From the NCBI RefSeq assembly GCF_001578185.1, contig NZ_CP011008.1, positions 4,430,001 through 4,494,000 on the forward strand: a DNA stretch of 64,000 bases. Reading direction: 5' to 3'. Both the position numbers and the translations under genes were made by a program. The notes under the pieces were generated by a model, which saw only the letters and a program-made list of their open reading frames with translations, ran no database searches and had not been told where the DNA came from. This stretch comes from Peribacillus simplex. Lineage in GTDB: Bacteria > Bacillota > Bacilli > Bacillales > DSM-1321. Shown here piece by piece: positions 35,747 through 44,880 of the stretch; within the stretch, counting starts at the first letter, position 1; every line of letters begins with the position of its first letter.

Positions 35747-37258
35747 GTGAAAAAATTCTTTGGATGTTTTATTATGTTAAGCCTTCTTTGTATGTGTCTC
35801 TTTCCAACCAGTGGTAGTTCATCAAGTAAAACCCAATACATAGGTTCTGTTAAAGTGGACAATACAAAAGTTTTTAGTTCTCCTAATTTAGGTACTACTC
35901 TATTAAAGACCTTAAAAAAGGGCGAGGAGCTTCCCGTCATTTCCTCTGCCGTTGGGGATTCCGCGGGCCCTATTATTCATAAAGTAAAGACTGGAAACAC
36001 ATTATGGAAAGTAGCAAATCAATATGGAGTTTCAGTAGGTGAGCTACAAAAAGAAAACAAATTAACTTCTTCCGAAATTACTGTTGGCCAAAACCTGAAG
36101 ATTCCCCAGAAATATAAGATCCATAAGGTTGTATCAGGAGATACTTTGTGGAAGATTTCTTCTAAATATAAGGTAACCACCAGTGATTTGACGAAATTAA
36201 ATAACTTACATGCGGTTACAATTAAAGTTGGCCAAAAATTGAAGATTCCGGATTATTACTACCAGGTTCAATTGCTTGATGGTAAAAAGGGATGGATAAA
36301 GAAATCCCAGCTTCAAAAAAAGGCGCAAAAACCTATCGTCATGGGCTGGATGCATAATGAATCGAAAGAAAACTACACCCAACAAATTAAACAACCTAAT
36401 TTAAATGTAGTTTCTCCTCGTTCCTATACGCTGACGGATTCCGGTAATTTCGTTTCCGTTTCTGCGGATGCCAAATTCGTCCAAAACGCCCATAAACAAG
36501 GAAAACAAGTTTGGCAACTTATCGGTAATCAATTTGACCCTGTTTTAACCGGTTCTGTACTAGGCAATACAAAAAAACGCCAGAAATTGGTTTCAGCTTT
36601 ACGTGATTCACTTGTTAAAACTAAAAGTGATGGAATAAATGTAGATTTTGAAAACATCGATCCAAAAAGCAAGAAGGACTTTGTACTTTTCATAGGCGAA
36701 CTGAAAAAGGCACTAAAACCGCATGGAATTAAAGTATCTGTGGATGTCACCCGAGAAAATGAAGACCCTTTTTGGTCAAAAAGTCTGGATAGGAAAGCTC
36801 TTGGCAAAATAGCAGACTACATAATCATAATGGGTTATGACGAGCATTGGGGAGGGAGCCCAGTAGCCGGGTCCGTTTCCTCGTTACCTTGGATCAAAGA
36901 AGGAACGAAGCTTTTAATGAAAGAAGTACCTGCCCATAAGATCATATTGGCTGTACCATTTTATACGAGAGAATGGGTAACCGATTTATCAACCAAAAAA
37001 GTGAAAAGTTATGACCGTACGATGGCTGAGGTCAACAATATCATTTCATCTCATAAACTTAAAAAGGCATGGGATAAAAATACTCAACAAAATTACGTGG
37101 AGTATACTTCCAATGGGGAAAAGCATCAAATATGGATAGAGGATACAAAATCGATGAAGCTCCGTATTGACCTGGTAAAACAAAATCATCTAGGCGGTGT
37201 ATCTGCTTGGTACATTGGATCAGAAACCCCTGACATTTGGGACGTATATCAAATTTAA
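35747..37258 (+). CDS. Secreted LysM-GH18 peptidoglycan hydrolase, SleL/YaaH-like
   Basis: 503 residues from GTG 35747 (site AAAGGGG, spacing about 12). Signal peptide (VKKFFGCFIMLSLLCMCLFP), an SH3-like stretch, two LysM repeats (HKVKTGNTLWKVANQYGVSV and HKVVSGDTLWKISSKYKVTT), then a GH18 glycosidase domain with the canonical D-x-x-D-x-D-x-E as DGINVDFENID and YIIIMGYDEHWGGSP. Related N-acetylglucosaminidases SleL and YaaH act on spore cortex. The SH3-like part appears split around the LysM units (GKKGWIKKSQLQ follows the second), an uncommon order. Cortex or vegetative wall as substrate cannot be told from sequence. Confidence 0.88.
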   Translation: MKKFFGCFIMLSLLCMCLFPTSGSSSSKTQYIGSVKVDNTKVFSSPNLGTTLLKTLKKGEELPVISSAVGDSAGPIIHKVKTGNTLWKVANQYGVSVGELQKENKLTSSEITVGQNLKIPQKYKIHKVVSGDTLWKISSKYKVTTSDLTKLNNLHAVTIKVGQKLKIPDYYYQVQLLDGKKGWIKKSQLQKKAQKPIVMGWMHNESKENYTQQIKQPNLNVVSPRSYTLTDSGNFVSVSADAKFVQNAHKQGKQVWQLIGNQFDPVLTGSVLGNTKKRQKLVSALRDSLVKTKSDGINVDFENIDPKSKKDFVLFIGELKKALKPHGIKVSVDVTRENEDPFWSKSLDRKALGKIADYIIIMGYDEHWGGSPVAGSVSSLPWIKEGTKLLMKEVPAHKIILAVPFYTREWVTDLSTKKVKSYDRTMAEVNNIISSHKLKKAWDKNTQQNYVEYTSNGEKHQIWIEDTKSMKLRIDLVKQNHLGGVSAWYIGSETPDIWDVYQI

Positions 37259-37287
37259 TCAATAGTTTAAAAGAAAACCCTAAAGGA

Positions 37288-37315
37288 AAAAGGCCTCACA
37301 TTGTGTGTGGCCTTT
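37288..37315. terminator. Bidirectional terminator
   Basis: AAAAAGGCCTCACA / TGTGTGGCCTTTT stem between the convergent GH18 and transporter genes; it overlaps the last codons of the latter. Confidence 0.88.
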
Positions 37316-38192
37316 TCAGCTTGACATCATTTTCAGGGGATTTAGAAGCCTTAAGTGAATAGATCACCCCAATAAATATTAATGATATACCCAAGATTTG
37401 AAATCCATCCGGTTGAAACCCTGAAAGCAGGATATCTAAAAGGATGGCAACTGCCGGATCTACAAAAATCATGAAAGATACTACATTTGTAGGCAAATGA
37501 CGAATACTATTAAAAAACAGAAGATATACAACGCCTGTATGGATGATGCCAGTAAGTACCGTATAAAACCATTCGGAAGATTTTAGTGTTGTGTAAACTG
37601 AAAAATCGACAAAAGGAATCAGTAATATAAATCCAATGAACATTTGCAGAAAAGTGGTCGCATATACACTGGTCTTTGTAATGCTCTTTCCTAAAAGCAT
37701 GGTAGCCGCATAGAAAAATGCAGCAATTATCCCATAAATGATGCCTTCCCATTCAGGAGATGATGATCGAAATCCATCTGTTCCCATAATGAATAATGTG
37801 CCAATGAAACATAGTGAAATTGCCAGGATAGAGAATATGGTCATTTTCTCCCTAAAGATGAAGCTCCCAATAATGAGTACAATGATTGGGGCTAAATGAT
37901 AGAGCGAAATGGCAATTGTCACGGAAATCTGTTCAAATGATTTAAAGAGGAATATCCAGTTTAATAAGTTGGCCACTGCACAGAAGATGATTAGCATCAC
38001 TTCTCTAAAATTCCATATTTCCTTCTTGAAATGCCCTGTAATCATCCAGACTGTACATAAGAATATGGCAGCACAAATGCAGCGAACAAATACCAATTCC
38101 AATGCTGGGAGTCCTGTTAGTTCTGAAAAGAAACCGACAGAACCAAAGATTGTCATCGCTAGTGAAAGTTGAAGAAGTGCTATTTTATTCAT
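37296..38192 (-). CDS. DMT-superfamily (EamA) transporter
   Basis: 298 residues from ATG 38192, which follows AAGGAGAAATGA; the frame is open nine codons further. Ten hydrophobic helices in two EamA repeats (for example AMTIFGSVGFFSELTGLPAL and GIIAAFFYAATMLLGKSITK). Members export amino acids, metabolites or drugs; the substrate cannot be predicted. Ends with a basic tail after the last helix (SKSPENDVKLKRP). Confidence 0.85.
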   Translation of the reverse strand: MNKIALLQLSLAMTIFGSVGFFSELTGLPALELVFVRCICAAIFLCTVWMITGHFKKEIWNFREVMLIIFCAVANLLNWIFLFKSFEQISVTIAISLYHLAPIIVLIIGSFIFREKMTIFSILAISLCFIGTLFIMGTDGFRSSSPEWEGIIYGIIAAFFYAATMLLGKSITKTSVYATTFLQMFIGFILLIPFVDFSVYTTLKSSEWFYTVLTGIIHTGVVYLLFFNSIRHLPTNVVSFMIFVDPAVAILLDILLSGFQPDGFQILGISLIFIGVIYSLKASKSPENDVKLKRPHTM

Positions 38193-38304
38193 TTCATTTC
38201 TCCTTATGAAATCACACATTATTTTATATTCATATAGCTAATACTGAAAAGTAATCCAACCGGTAATGGGCTGAAAGAACTTCATGCATAAATGAAGAAA
38301 AATC

Positions 38305-38333
38305 AAGAATCCCCTTTGTAAAAGGGGATTCTT
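38305..38333 (-). terminator. Terminator of the zinc-ribbon gene
   Basis: AAGAATCCCCTTT / AAAGGGGATTCTT stem, followed on the minus strand by GATTTTTC. It lies 14 bases after the stop. Confidence 0.85.
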
Positions 38334-38346
38334 TTTGTGCAGCTTA

Positions 38347-38550
38347 TCACCCCAGGAATAGATCCAGCAGATTACTGCCTGCAGATGATTGCTTATTATA
38401 AAACTCCGAATAACCGCAATTCTTGCAATACACAACCGTAAATTGATTATTCTGGACATCGAACATTTTTGACAATCCTGTTCCAGTCATTGCTACGTCC
38501 TTCTTGGCAGCATCATTGCTTCCGCATTTCATACATCCCTTTTCATTCAT
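38347..38550 (-). CDS. Small zinc-ribbon protein (DUF2082-like)
   Basis: 67 residues with two Cys pairs forming one zinc ribbon: CMKCGSNDAA and VVYCKNCGYSEFY. The C-terminal AGSNLLDLFLG is a family hallmark. Such proteins are annotated as predicted nucleic-acid-binding, but without direct evidence. RBS AGGAGATGAAGG is upstream of ATG 38550. Single gene. Confidence 0.82.
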   Translation of the reverse strand: MNEKGCMKCGSNDAAKKDVAMTGTGLSKMFDVQNNQFTVVYCKNCGYSEFYNKQSSAGSNLLDLFLG

Positions 38551-38598
38551 GATCCTTCATCTCCTAATTTATTAGATTCATTTTAAGTAACTAATTTA

Positions 38599-38997
38599 TT
38601 AACAATTATTCCTAGTAAAATCAATATATCTTGTTCCTTGAAAGGTTAAAGTGCCGACATCCCCTTCTGCAAGAATACCAAACATCTTTCCTGAAATATG
38701 GAATTCCGATCGATCACCACTCTCAAATTCAAATGTAATATAATAAGTCGTAGAGGAGCTTTGCGAGTGGAGATTGTTATTGTGATTGTATGAATGACCA
38801 TTCCTTATAGTATTTGTTCGTTTGACTTTCACCATTGCGGGAACAGATAAACGAGGAGATTTATCGTTCTTCTCCCATTGACTAAGACCCGAGAATAGGT
38901 TAACTATGATCATTATAAGAATGATAACAAAAATAATTCCTATAAATACCGGAGCACCTGTGAAAATCCAATCCCCGCTTCCACCAACATCATACAT
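38599..38997 (-). CDS. DUF2500 family membrane protein
   Basis: 132 residues with one N-terminal membrane helix (PVFIGIIFVIILIMIIVNLF) and a soluble beta-rich domain containing VKVKRTNTI, STTYYITFEFESGDRSEFHI and ILAEGDVGTLTFQGTRYIDF, the DUF2500 pattern. Function unknown. RBS GAGGAGGAAAAA. The sequence is followed within 50 bp by the zinc-ribbon gene on the same strand, which may be co-transcribed. Confidence 0.85.
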   Translation of the reverse strand: MYDVGGSGDWIFTGAPVFIGIIFVIILIMIIVNLFSGLSQWEKNDKSPRLSVPAMVKVKRTNTIRNGHSYNHNNNLHSQSSSTTYYITFEFESGDRSEFHISGKMFGILAEGDVGTLTFQGTRYIDFTRNNC

Positions 38998-39247
38998 TTG
39001 ATTTTTCCTCCTCGCCTCGATGACATAATATACGGATAAAATGGAAATAAGTTTCAGTTCACATTCAAAAAAATGGTGAATTAATTTGGATTTTCTTCCC
39101 CTTTACTCCCCACTTATCAATCTATATTTCCATAGAATGGGACCTTTTCATTTTATTTCCAGATTTTAAAGTAGAAAAAAAGTATTTGAAAATAATAGAT
39201 TAGATAACGATAAGATTCTAATCATTCCTTCCCGGTAAAAAAAAGCA

Positions 39248-39790
39248 TTAAATAACATCTGAATCATCTAATCGTATTTCTGCAACCCTTCCACCTTGAA
39301 CACACCAAAATTCTAAAGTAATATTCCGTTTATGGTCAATGTAGCCGATAATATCCGCTCCCTGTTCATAACTTTTATAGTAATGATCCCCATACTTCGA
39401 AAGAACGTCCGCTTTCTTACTTCCTAATTTAATCCCTTTGCCTGTTTGAAGGGAACTTTCAAATAGATCGTCATCCGCACTTGAAATGATTAACCGCATA
39501 ATTTTCCCTTTATCCTCGTCTGAATTGATAGTGGCCGTTTTTAACCCGCCTTTCCAATAATAATAATCATATGCATTGTTATTGTCTTGATCGATGGGTT
39601 CTCCATAATCTCTAATAAATTCTGGACTCGATATGTTATCCCAGACTTTATATCCCCCGATAGATTCATCAGACAAGTCCGTTGATTTTGTCAATTTCTC
39701 AGAGAATGCCGAGTACACATAGAAACCTAATGTTGTTCCAATAATAATAAGTACAATTACTAAATTACGTTTATACTGCATTTTTCCCAT
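39248..39790 (-). CDS. Membrane-anchored protein of unknown function
   Basis: 180 residues: one N-terminal helix (NLVIVLIIIGTTLGFYVYSA), then an outer domain with GGYKVWDNISSPEFIRDYGE and GIKLGSKKADVLSKYGDHYY. The latter resembles a small alpha-beta fold in which G-x-K-x-G-x-x-x-x-x-V-x-x-x-Y-G recurs in bacterial lipoproteins of the SmpA/OmlA or YjgB type. No close family recognised. A second Met three codons in (MQYKRN) is an alternative start. Confidence 0.65.
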   Translation of the reverse strand: MGKMQYKRNLVIVLIIIGTTLGFYVYSAFSEKLTKSTDLSDESIGGYKVWDNISSPEFIRDYGEPIDQDNNNAYDYYYWKGGLKTATINSDEDKGKIMRLIISSADDDLFESSLQTGKGIKLGSKKADVLSKYGDHYYKSYEQGADIIGYIDHKRNITLEFWCVQGGRVAEIRLDDSDVI

Positions 39791-39927
39791 CTCTAAAATC
39801 TACTCCATCCATATCGGAAATGAAAATATTGGCTATACCGATTTCCTTATTAAACTTTAACCTGACCTGAATAGGACGATTTGTTCATTTTTAATGATCG
39901 TCCCTGCCGTAAAAATAAATGGAGCTA

Positions 39928-40080
39928 CTAACTAGCAAACAGGAAGGACCTGATCCCCATTATGTATCCTCCGCCTATCCCGATCGCTACACCAAAAACT
40001 GTCCATTGTGATATGTAAATACCTATTAGAAATAAAATGAATCCTATAAGTCCAATTAACAGAACCTTTTTTTTATTCAT
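39928..40080 (-). CDS. Small membrane protein, 50 residues
   Basis: ATG 40080 follows AAGGGGTG. The peptide begins MNKKKVLLIGLIGFILFLIG and has two hydrophobic helices, the second Gly-rich (VFGVAIGIGGGYIMGIRSFL). Codon use and ribosome binding site support a real gene, but the family is not recognised. The following 40081-40374 contains only terminator-like hairpins (near 40228 and 40338). Confidence 0.65.
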   Translation of the reverse strand: MNKKKVLLIGLIGFILFLIGIYISQWTVFGVAIGIGGGYIMGIRSFLFAS

Positions 40081-40337
40081 TTTGCACCCCTTGGCCAATT
40101 AAAATATCCTTATACTATCTTATACGGATAAAATTGGATAAAAGTTTCATTCTATTACTAAATTGATGATTTGAAAGAAAGTCGAGTAAATAAAGCAGAT
40201 TCGAATACCTGCGTTTTTTTGCCCATGATAAAAAGGCTGCCGCAGCAACCTTTATCTTGAAGGGAATTTTATCCCATTATTACAAATAGAAAAATTTAAT
40301 TTATTGTATTTTTCTCTCGGCGGCTTCAATAAGAAAA

Positions 40338-40362
40338 ACCGAAATCAGCCACTGATTTCGGT
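40338..40362 (-). terminator. Terminator of the ABC transporter operon
   Basis: ACCGAAATCAG / CTGATTTCGGT stem, minus-strand T-run TTTTTC, 12 bases after the permease stop. Confidence 0.9.
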
Positions 40363-40374
40363 CGTTCCCTCTAT

Positions 40375-41334
40375 TTAATTAGTGATATCTTTTTTCTGGA
40401 AGAAGAAGAAAGTTAGCGCTAAAAAGATAAGATAATAGATGCCAAGTACACTCATTGAAAATCCAAGTGTAGCTCCATCGAACATTTCCATGGTTCCGGA
40501 AATATAGCCCCTTAAATCAAGGTGGGGGAATAAGACGAATTTTAACCACTCGTATTTACCGATGAATGATTGAATGACCATATTTAATGTCGAAGAGGCA
40601 AATAGGATGAAAATGGATATACCTACTGCAAGTGCTTGGTTTTTAAATAATGTGCTTAACATGAAAGCGATGGTCGTGATGACCAAGAATCCTGGTATCC
40701 AGTAAACGATCATGTCTACGAAATATTCGCCGACTACCACCGGACTGAATTCACCGAAAGATGCAGGATCCATTATTTTGTCTGAATACGAACCATTGCC
40801 AAAGAATATGATTCCGATTAGATAACTGAATATAAGCAGGCTCGCAAGTAATAACGCTGCAAATAACAGGGAAGTAATATATTTGGAAAGTAGAATCTTC
40901 CAACGTTTATAAGGCCTGATCAACAGTTGTTTAATGGTACCATCCGAAAACTCCGAGGAAACTAGCGAGCTGCAAACGATAACGACGAATAAAGTGACAA
41001 ACGATGTTAATGATGTAGTCCATTCCGCCATATATGTCCAATTCGTGTTTAAGTCAGGGTTTATATTATCAGCTAAAAGTTGCTTATTTAGATCAATGTC
41101 AGCCATGATAGCGTCTTTTTCATCGTCACTGATATCAGTAGCTTTCAATGACTTTTGCTGTTCTTGGATATCTGCCTTTAACTCTTGCTTCCAATCTTTA
41201 CCCTGTTCGCCGGCACTTAATTTATAATCGATGACTGCCGCCCCTAATGCTGCCAATAAAAGAAAAGCGATGAATATATATGTTGATACTTTTGAAAAGA
41301 TTTTCATCCATTCATTTTTTACTAAGGACATCAT
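40375..41334 (-). CDS. ABC-2 type transporter permease
   Basis: 319 residues with six hydrophobic segments, the first near the N-terminus (IFIAFLLLAALGAAVIDYKL), then a charged outer loop rich in Gln/Lys/Asp (KADIQEQQKSLKATDISDDE). The segment SSLVSSEFSDGTIKQLLIRP is the ABC-2 cytoplasmic coupling motif of bacitracin/lantibiotic-type permeases (BcrB/LtnE group). Its start overlaps the stop of the ATP-binding gene by 4 bp (ATGA), so the two are translated together and form one exporter. Substrate unknown. Confidence 0.88.
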   Translation of the reverse strand: MMSLVKNEWMKIFSKVSTYIFIAFLLLAALGAAVIDYKLSAGEQGKDWKQELKADIQEQQKSLKATDISDDEKDAIMADIDLNKQLLADNINPDLNTNWTYMAEWTTSLTSFVTLFVVIVCSSLVSSEFSDGTIKQLLIRPYKRWKILLSKYITSLLFAALLLASLLIFSYLIGIIFFGNGSYSDKIMDPASFGEFSPVVVGEYFVDMIVYWIPGFLVITTIAFMLSTLFKNQALAVGISIFILFASSTLNMVIQSFIGKYEWLKFVLFPHLDLRGYISGTMEMFDGATLGFSMSVLGIYYLIFLALTFFFFQKKDITN

Positions 41335-42263
41335 ACAGACTCCCTCATTTCCTGCTCAGTGATTTCAAAGAATTTATCTTCCAGTGATTTTCTAGTAATG
41401 CCAATTTCATAGACATCCAGTTGATTTCCATTAAAACTCCTGTTTATATCAGCCGTTTGTTCACGAGTAGCCGATACGGAGATTGTCTTCGCATCATATT
41501 TTAGAATCGTAATATCCACAAACTGTTCTTGAAGGATTTTTTTAGCTAGCTCCCCATCACTGACAGTGAATGAAACTTCATTTACCGTTTCGGTTTTTTC
41601 ATCTATAATATGTTCTTTCGTATGTATCAGCTTTCCTTTTTCGATAACGGCAAAACTATCACACATCAATTGCATTTCCGATAGTAAATGTGATGAAATC
41701 AATATCCCGACGCCTTCACTTGCCAGTACTTTCAAATAATCACGAAACTCACGAATCCCTTGTGGATCCAAGCCATTCGTCGGTTCATCAAAAATCAATA
41801 ACGACGGTTTATGTAAAATGGCCTGTGCCACGCCAAGGCGCTGACGCATTCCTAATGAATAGGTTTTAACCTTCTTATCGATGGCATGATCCAGTTTGAC
41901 AAGCTTTATGACCTCTTCTATTCGCTCATTGGATATGTCATTGGATGACATTCGGGCATAATGCAGGATATTCTTCCTGCCCGTCATGTACTTATAAAAC
42001 TCCGGGTTTTCAACAATGGCCCCCAATTGATTCATCGCACCTTCGAAATCTTTATCGAGGTCACTGCCATTGATCATGACAGTACCGCCCGTACGGTTGA
42101 TAAGACCAGTGATCATACGGATGATAGTGGTCTTACCAGCTCCATTCGGACCAAGCAAACCAAATATTTCATTACTTTTTATTTCAAAGCTCACATTGTC
42201 AACAATTGTCGCTTTTCCAATTTTTTTAGTTAAGGATTGAACCTTAAGAACCGTTTCAGACAT
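41331..42263 (-). CDS. ABC transporter ATP-binding protein (BcrA-like)
   Basis: 310 residues from ATG 42263, preceded by AAGGAAGG; a GTG- or ATG-type extension of 12 codons lacks a site. Walker A GPNGAGKTT, signature YSLGMRQRLGVAQA, Walker B LLIFDEPTNGLDPQG, H-loop SSHLL. The C-terminal extension (VNEVSFTVSDGELAKKILQE) is typical of BcrA/LolD-unrelated, lantibiotic-resistance-type ATPases. Operon with the permease at 40375. No two-component system is adjacent. Confidence 0.92.
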   Translation of the reverse strand: MSETVLKVQSLTKKIGKATIVDNVSFEIKSNEIFGLLGPNGAGKTTIIRMITGLINRTGGTVMINGSDLDKDFEGAMNQLGAIVENPEFYKYMTGRKNILHYARMSSNDISNERIEEVIKLVKLDHAIDKKVKTYSLGMRQRLGVAQAILHKPSLLIFDEPTNGLDPQGIREFRDYLKVLASEGVGILISSHLLSEMQLMCDSFAVIEKGKLIHTKEHIIDEKTETVNEVSFTVSDGELAKKILQEQFVDITILKYDAKTISVSATREQTADINRSFNGNQLDVYEIGITRKSLEDKFFEITEQEMRESV

Positions 42264-42422
42264 ATAATACCTTCCTTTTTTTATATTTTCCAAAATCACA
42301 CAAATCCAATATTACCATATTATGCATATTGTTACTATACTGATATTCTTCCATTTGGATAAAAGCATCCCTTGAATCAGCTGCAATCAATAGATTTGAA
42401 TTTCACCGTTCTTACCGATGGA

Positions 42423-42610
42423 CTACAAGGTTATGGCAGCCTCTCCGACATACCCATTTTCAAAATACCCATTGTTGGTTTCCGTATGCCGCTTCCCTTC
42501 CCTATCCTTATTGCGCAATAACATCGAACTCACATTAAAGTCTTCAGCCGGCGTCAGCTGCCCGCCCCCATAATTCCCAATATCAATATCACTGCAATGA
42601 CTTTTTTCAT
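42423..42610 (-). pseudogene. Frameshifted small secreted peptide gene
   Basis: From ATG 42610 the minus strand reads a signal peptide MKKVIAVILILGIMGAGS and then a stop. Shifting one base at about 42556 gives an uninterrupted tail (LTPAEDFNVSSMLLRNKDRE, then TETNNGYFENGYVGEAAITL) ending at TAG 42423. A single indel in the run GGGGGCGGGC explains both halves. Family not recognised. A sequencing error in the G-run is possible. Confidence 0.6.
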
Positions 42611-42698
42611 CGAAATAGCTATGTATCGTTTCTTTTTATTACGTTTCCGAATGAATAAAGTTACAGGTTTTTTTATATTAAAGGAAAATTCATGTTAA

Positions 42699-42938
42699 TT
42701 ATAAATAAAGCAACGTATAGGTAAAGCCGATGGAAATGGCCAGACCCAATGCAAAAAGAAAGATTCTTCTAATAAAAGAAGGGAAAAGTCTATAAACCAT
42801 CATTAAAATAAAATCGATGAAATTCGTTGGTATTCCAGAGCCGAAATCTTTGACTACTTTCTTGTCACCAAAAACGGCGAACCACATTACAAAAAGACCA
42901 CATAAAATGAAAATGAAGGAAAAAATCTTAAACCACAT
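42699..42938 (-). CDS. Small membrane protein, unknown
   Basis: 79 residues: an N-terminal helix (FSFIFILCGLFVMWFAVFGD), a middle amphipathic segment (NFIDFILMMVYRLFPSFIRR) and a C-terminal helix (IFLFALGLAISIGFTYTLLY). No recognised family. The ribosome binding site is GGGTGACATCGA, moderate. Confidence 0.6.
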   Translation of the reverse strand: MWFKIFSFIFILCGLFVMWFAVFGDKKVVKDFGSGIPTNFIDFILMMVYRLFPSFIRRIFLFALGLAISIGFTYTLLYL

Positions 42939-43000
42939 TCGATGTCACCCGTTCCTCATAACGATATTGTTTTAGTCTTATCTTAACTGGGCTTTAGGAT

Positions 43001-43219
43001 TCAAGTTTTCAAAATGAATTCTTCAACCCATACCTCTTGCATGGGAATCCCCTTTGTCCTCACCGAATCTTTCAAATCCGCATTCTTCCGGCACCAGGAT
43101 AGATCATAAATTATCCTTGACTGCCCGGCATAAAGAGGACGAACATTTACTTTCGTCAAAAAATTGAGCCCTGTAGCAATTCCTTTACCCCAATATTGCT
43201 TCCCAAACCAGTAACTCAC
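43001..43219 (-). pseudogene. GNAT acetyltransferase, C-terminal remnant
   Basis: YWFGKQYWGKGIATGLNFLT is the acetyl-CoA-binding motif A of RimJ-type acetyltransferases, and VRPLYAGQSR, RIIYDLS and EEFILK match the C-terminal half of the same family. The N-terminal 80-90 residues are absent and the C-terminal part has lost residues between RIIYDLS and the end, with the usual L-x-x-x-G-F core replaced. The gene is a truncated remnant. Confidence 0.75.
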
Positions 43220-43991
43220 TCCTCGTTTACCATTTTACAGAATATGGTCATTTTTTTGAATAACCCGATTTGATGTGATATCCTTCCATCGAGTCAAAAA
43301 CCACTTTGTCTAAACTTTCTAACCCTTCTATTAACAAAAAACAGGCAGTTATTTTTCGTACTCATATATCTAGTAACCGCGGAAAGCTATCCATGAAAAA
43401 CTCCATCATTGCTTTTCCTCTAAATTCCAACAACATTCTTCCAGGATACCTTACTAGTATCTGACTGCGCTCCCTCAAGATAACACTAATTGCCATAAAA
43501 GAAAGGACTAGCAACAAATTACATGAACAAAACTCCCAAATTAAACTTCACTTAGAATATAACGTTTTTTCATTAAAGCTGTCTTCATTTGGAAGCGGAA
43601 ACCCTCAACTCCTCGTGATTTCTTGAGTACATATCGTTTTTATTGGAAGAAACCTTTAAAATTTTTCTTATAAAACAGAACGCCATATCTTTGCTTAAAG
43701 TCCGTGAATGAAAAGACCTGACTTGAAGGAGCGGATTATTGAAAAAATCTATCCCTGAACGATGTTGCCTGGATTTAGTACACTCAATTCTTTTCCTGAT
43801 TCTTTTTAATAGAATCCAGAATCCGCTAATTACTAAGGATATGGTAACCCGTTCTCCGCCTCATTTCTTTTCTTTCTCTAACATGTTTTAACAATTCCTT
43901 AGTGCCTTCGCGGTGTTTTTCCTTATCTGCGCCTAAAAGAGCGATCGTTTAACGAATGGTTTAATTGCAGGAAACAACGAGGAGGATAAAC
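43220..43991. other. Gap of about 770 bp, no recognised gene
   Basis: No ORF with a ribosome binding site or family motif on either strand. GAATCC-rich inverted bits near 43790-43820 are too weak to call. The promoter of the 3D-domain gene should be at the right end. Confidence 0.5.
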
Positions 43992-44789
43992 ATGAAGAAA
44001 ATTATAATAACGATCCTAACGGCTTCTGTATTCATTCTAGGAGTTTGCATGCCAACTAAAGGCGAAGCCGCAGCTTTGGATCGCACACTCTCATCAGGAA
44101 TGAGTAATGGTGATGTAAAGGAACTACAAGAATTATTACTGACAAAAGGGTTTTTTCCCTATTTTGAAGCAACAGGTTACTACGGACCGATTACAAAAGA
44201 ATCCGTAAAGAAGTTTCAGGAAAAATCAGGGCTGAAAGCCGATGGAATAGCAGGAACAAAAACGAATCAGAAAATCCAGGTACTGAAAAGCGGGGATATC
44301 GGAAGACCTGTAGCTGAACTGCAGAGGCTATTGAAAGCCTCGGATGTTTACACATCAACGATCGATGGAATTTATGGTACAGGTACAAAACAAGCAGTCA
44401 TGAACTTTCAAAAGCAAAAGGGATTATCCGCTGACGGTATAGCCGGTGCACGGACTTTCAGTAAATTAGAAGAAAGAGCCAGTTTAGCAAGCTCGGCCGT
44501 TAAAGAACTGACGGTAACAAGTACTGCATATACAGCGAGCTGCGAAGGATGTTCAGGCACCACAAGAATGGGCGTCGATTTACAAAAATATGATGATGCC
44601 AAACTGATAGCAGTCGATCCGAACGTGATTCCACTAGGCTCCATCGTTGAAGTCGAAGGCTATGGACAAGCAATCGCTGCAGACACGGGCGGCGCGATCA
44701 AAGGAAACAGAATCGATGTATTCATCTCAAAAGAATCGGATGCTTTAACGTGGGGAAGAAAGCAAGTGAAGGTTAAAATAATTAAATGA
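43992..44789 (+). CDS. Secreted 3D-domain protein with two peptidoglycan-binding repeats
   Basis: 265 residues from ATG 43992, site GAGGAGG. Signal peptide (IIITILTASVFILGVCMPTK), two PG_binding_1 repeats (SNGDVKELQELLLTKGFFPY and GRPVAELQRLLKASDVYTST, each ending in K-G-L-x-A-D-G-I-A-G), and a C-terminal 3D domain with the three Asp positions (VDPNVIPLGSIVEVEGYG, IAADTGGAIKGNRIDVFI). The double-psi barrel of 3D domains is the lytic transglycosylase fold of MltA, and B. subtilis YocH has the same domain. Acts on cell wall; role in growth or spore cortex not clear. Confidence 0.9.
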   Translation: MKKIIITILTASVFILGVCMPTKGEAAALDRTLSSGMSNGDVKELQELLLTKGFFPYFEATGYYGPITKESVKKFQEKSGLKADGIAGTKTNQKIQVLKSGDIGRPVAELQRLLKASDVYTSTIDGIYGTGTKQAVMNFQKQKGLSADGIAGARTFSKLEERASLASSAVKELTVTSTAYTASCEGCSGTTRMGVDLQKYDDAKLIAVDPNVIPLGSIVEVEGYGQAIAADTGGAIKGNRIDVFISKESDALTWGRKQVKVKIIK

Positions 44790-44839
44790 TGCATGACGGA
44801 AACTTCGTTTTAATATAAAAATAGATACATAACAAAACC

Positions 44840-44873
44840 GAAAGAGCATGTATGGATCAATTCATGCTCTTTC
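44840..44873. terminator. Terminator between convergent genes
   Basis: GAAAGAGCATG / CATGCTCTTTC arms with a 12-base loop; serves the 3D-domain gene and, on the other strand, the acetyltransferase. Confidence 0.85.
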
Positions 44874-44880
44874 AGTCTGT

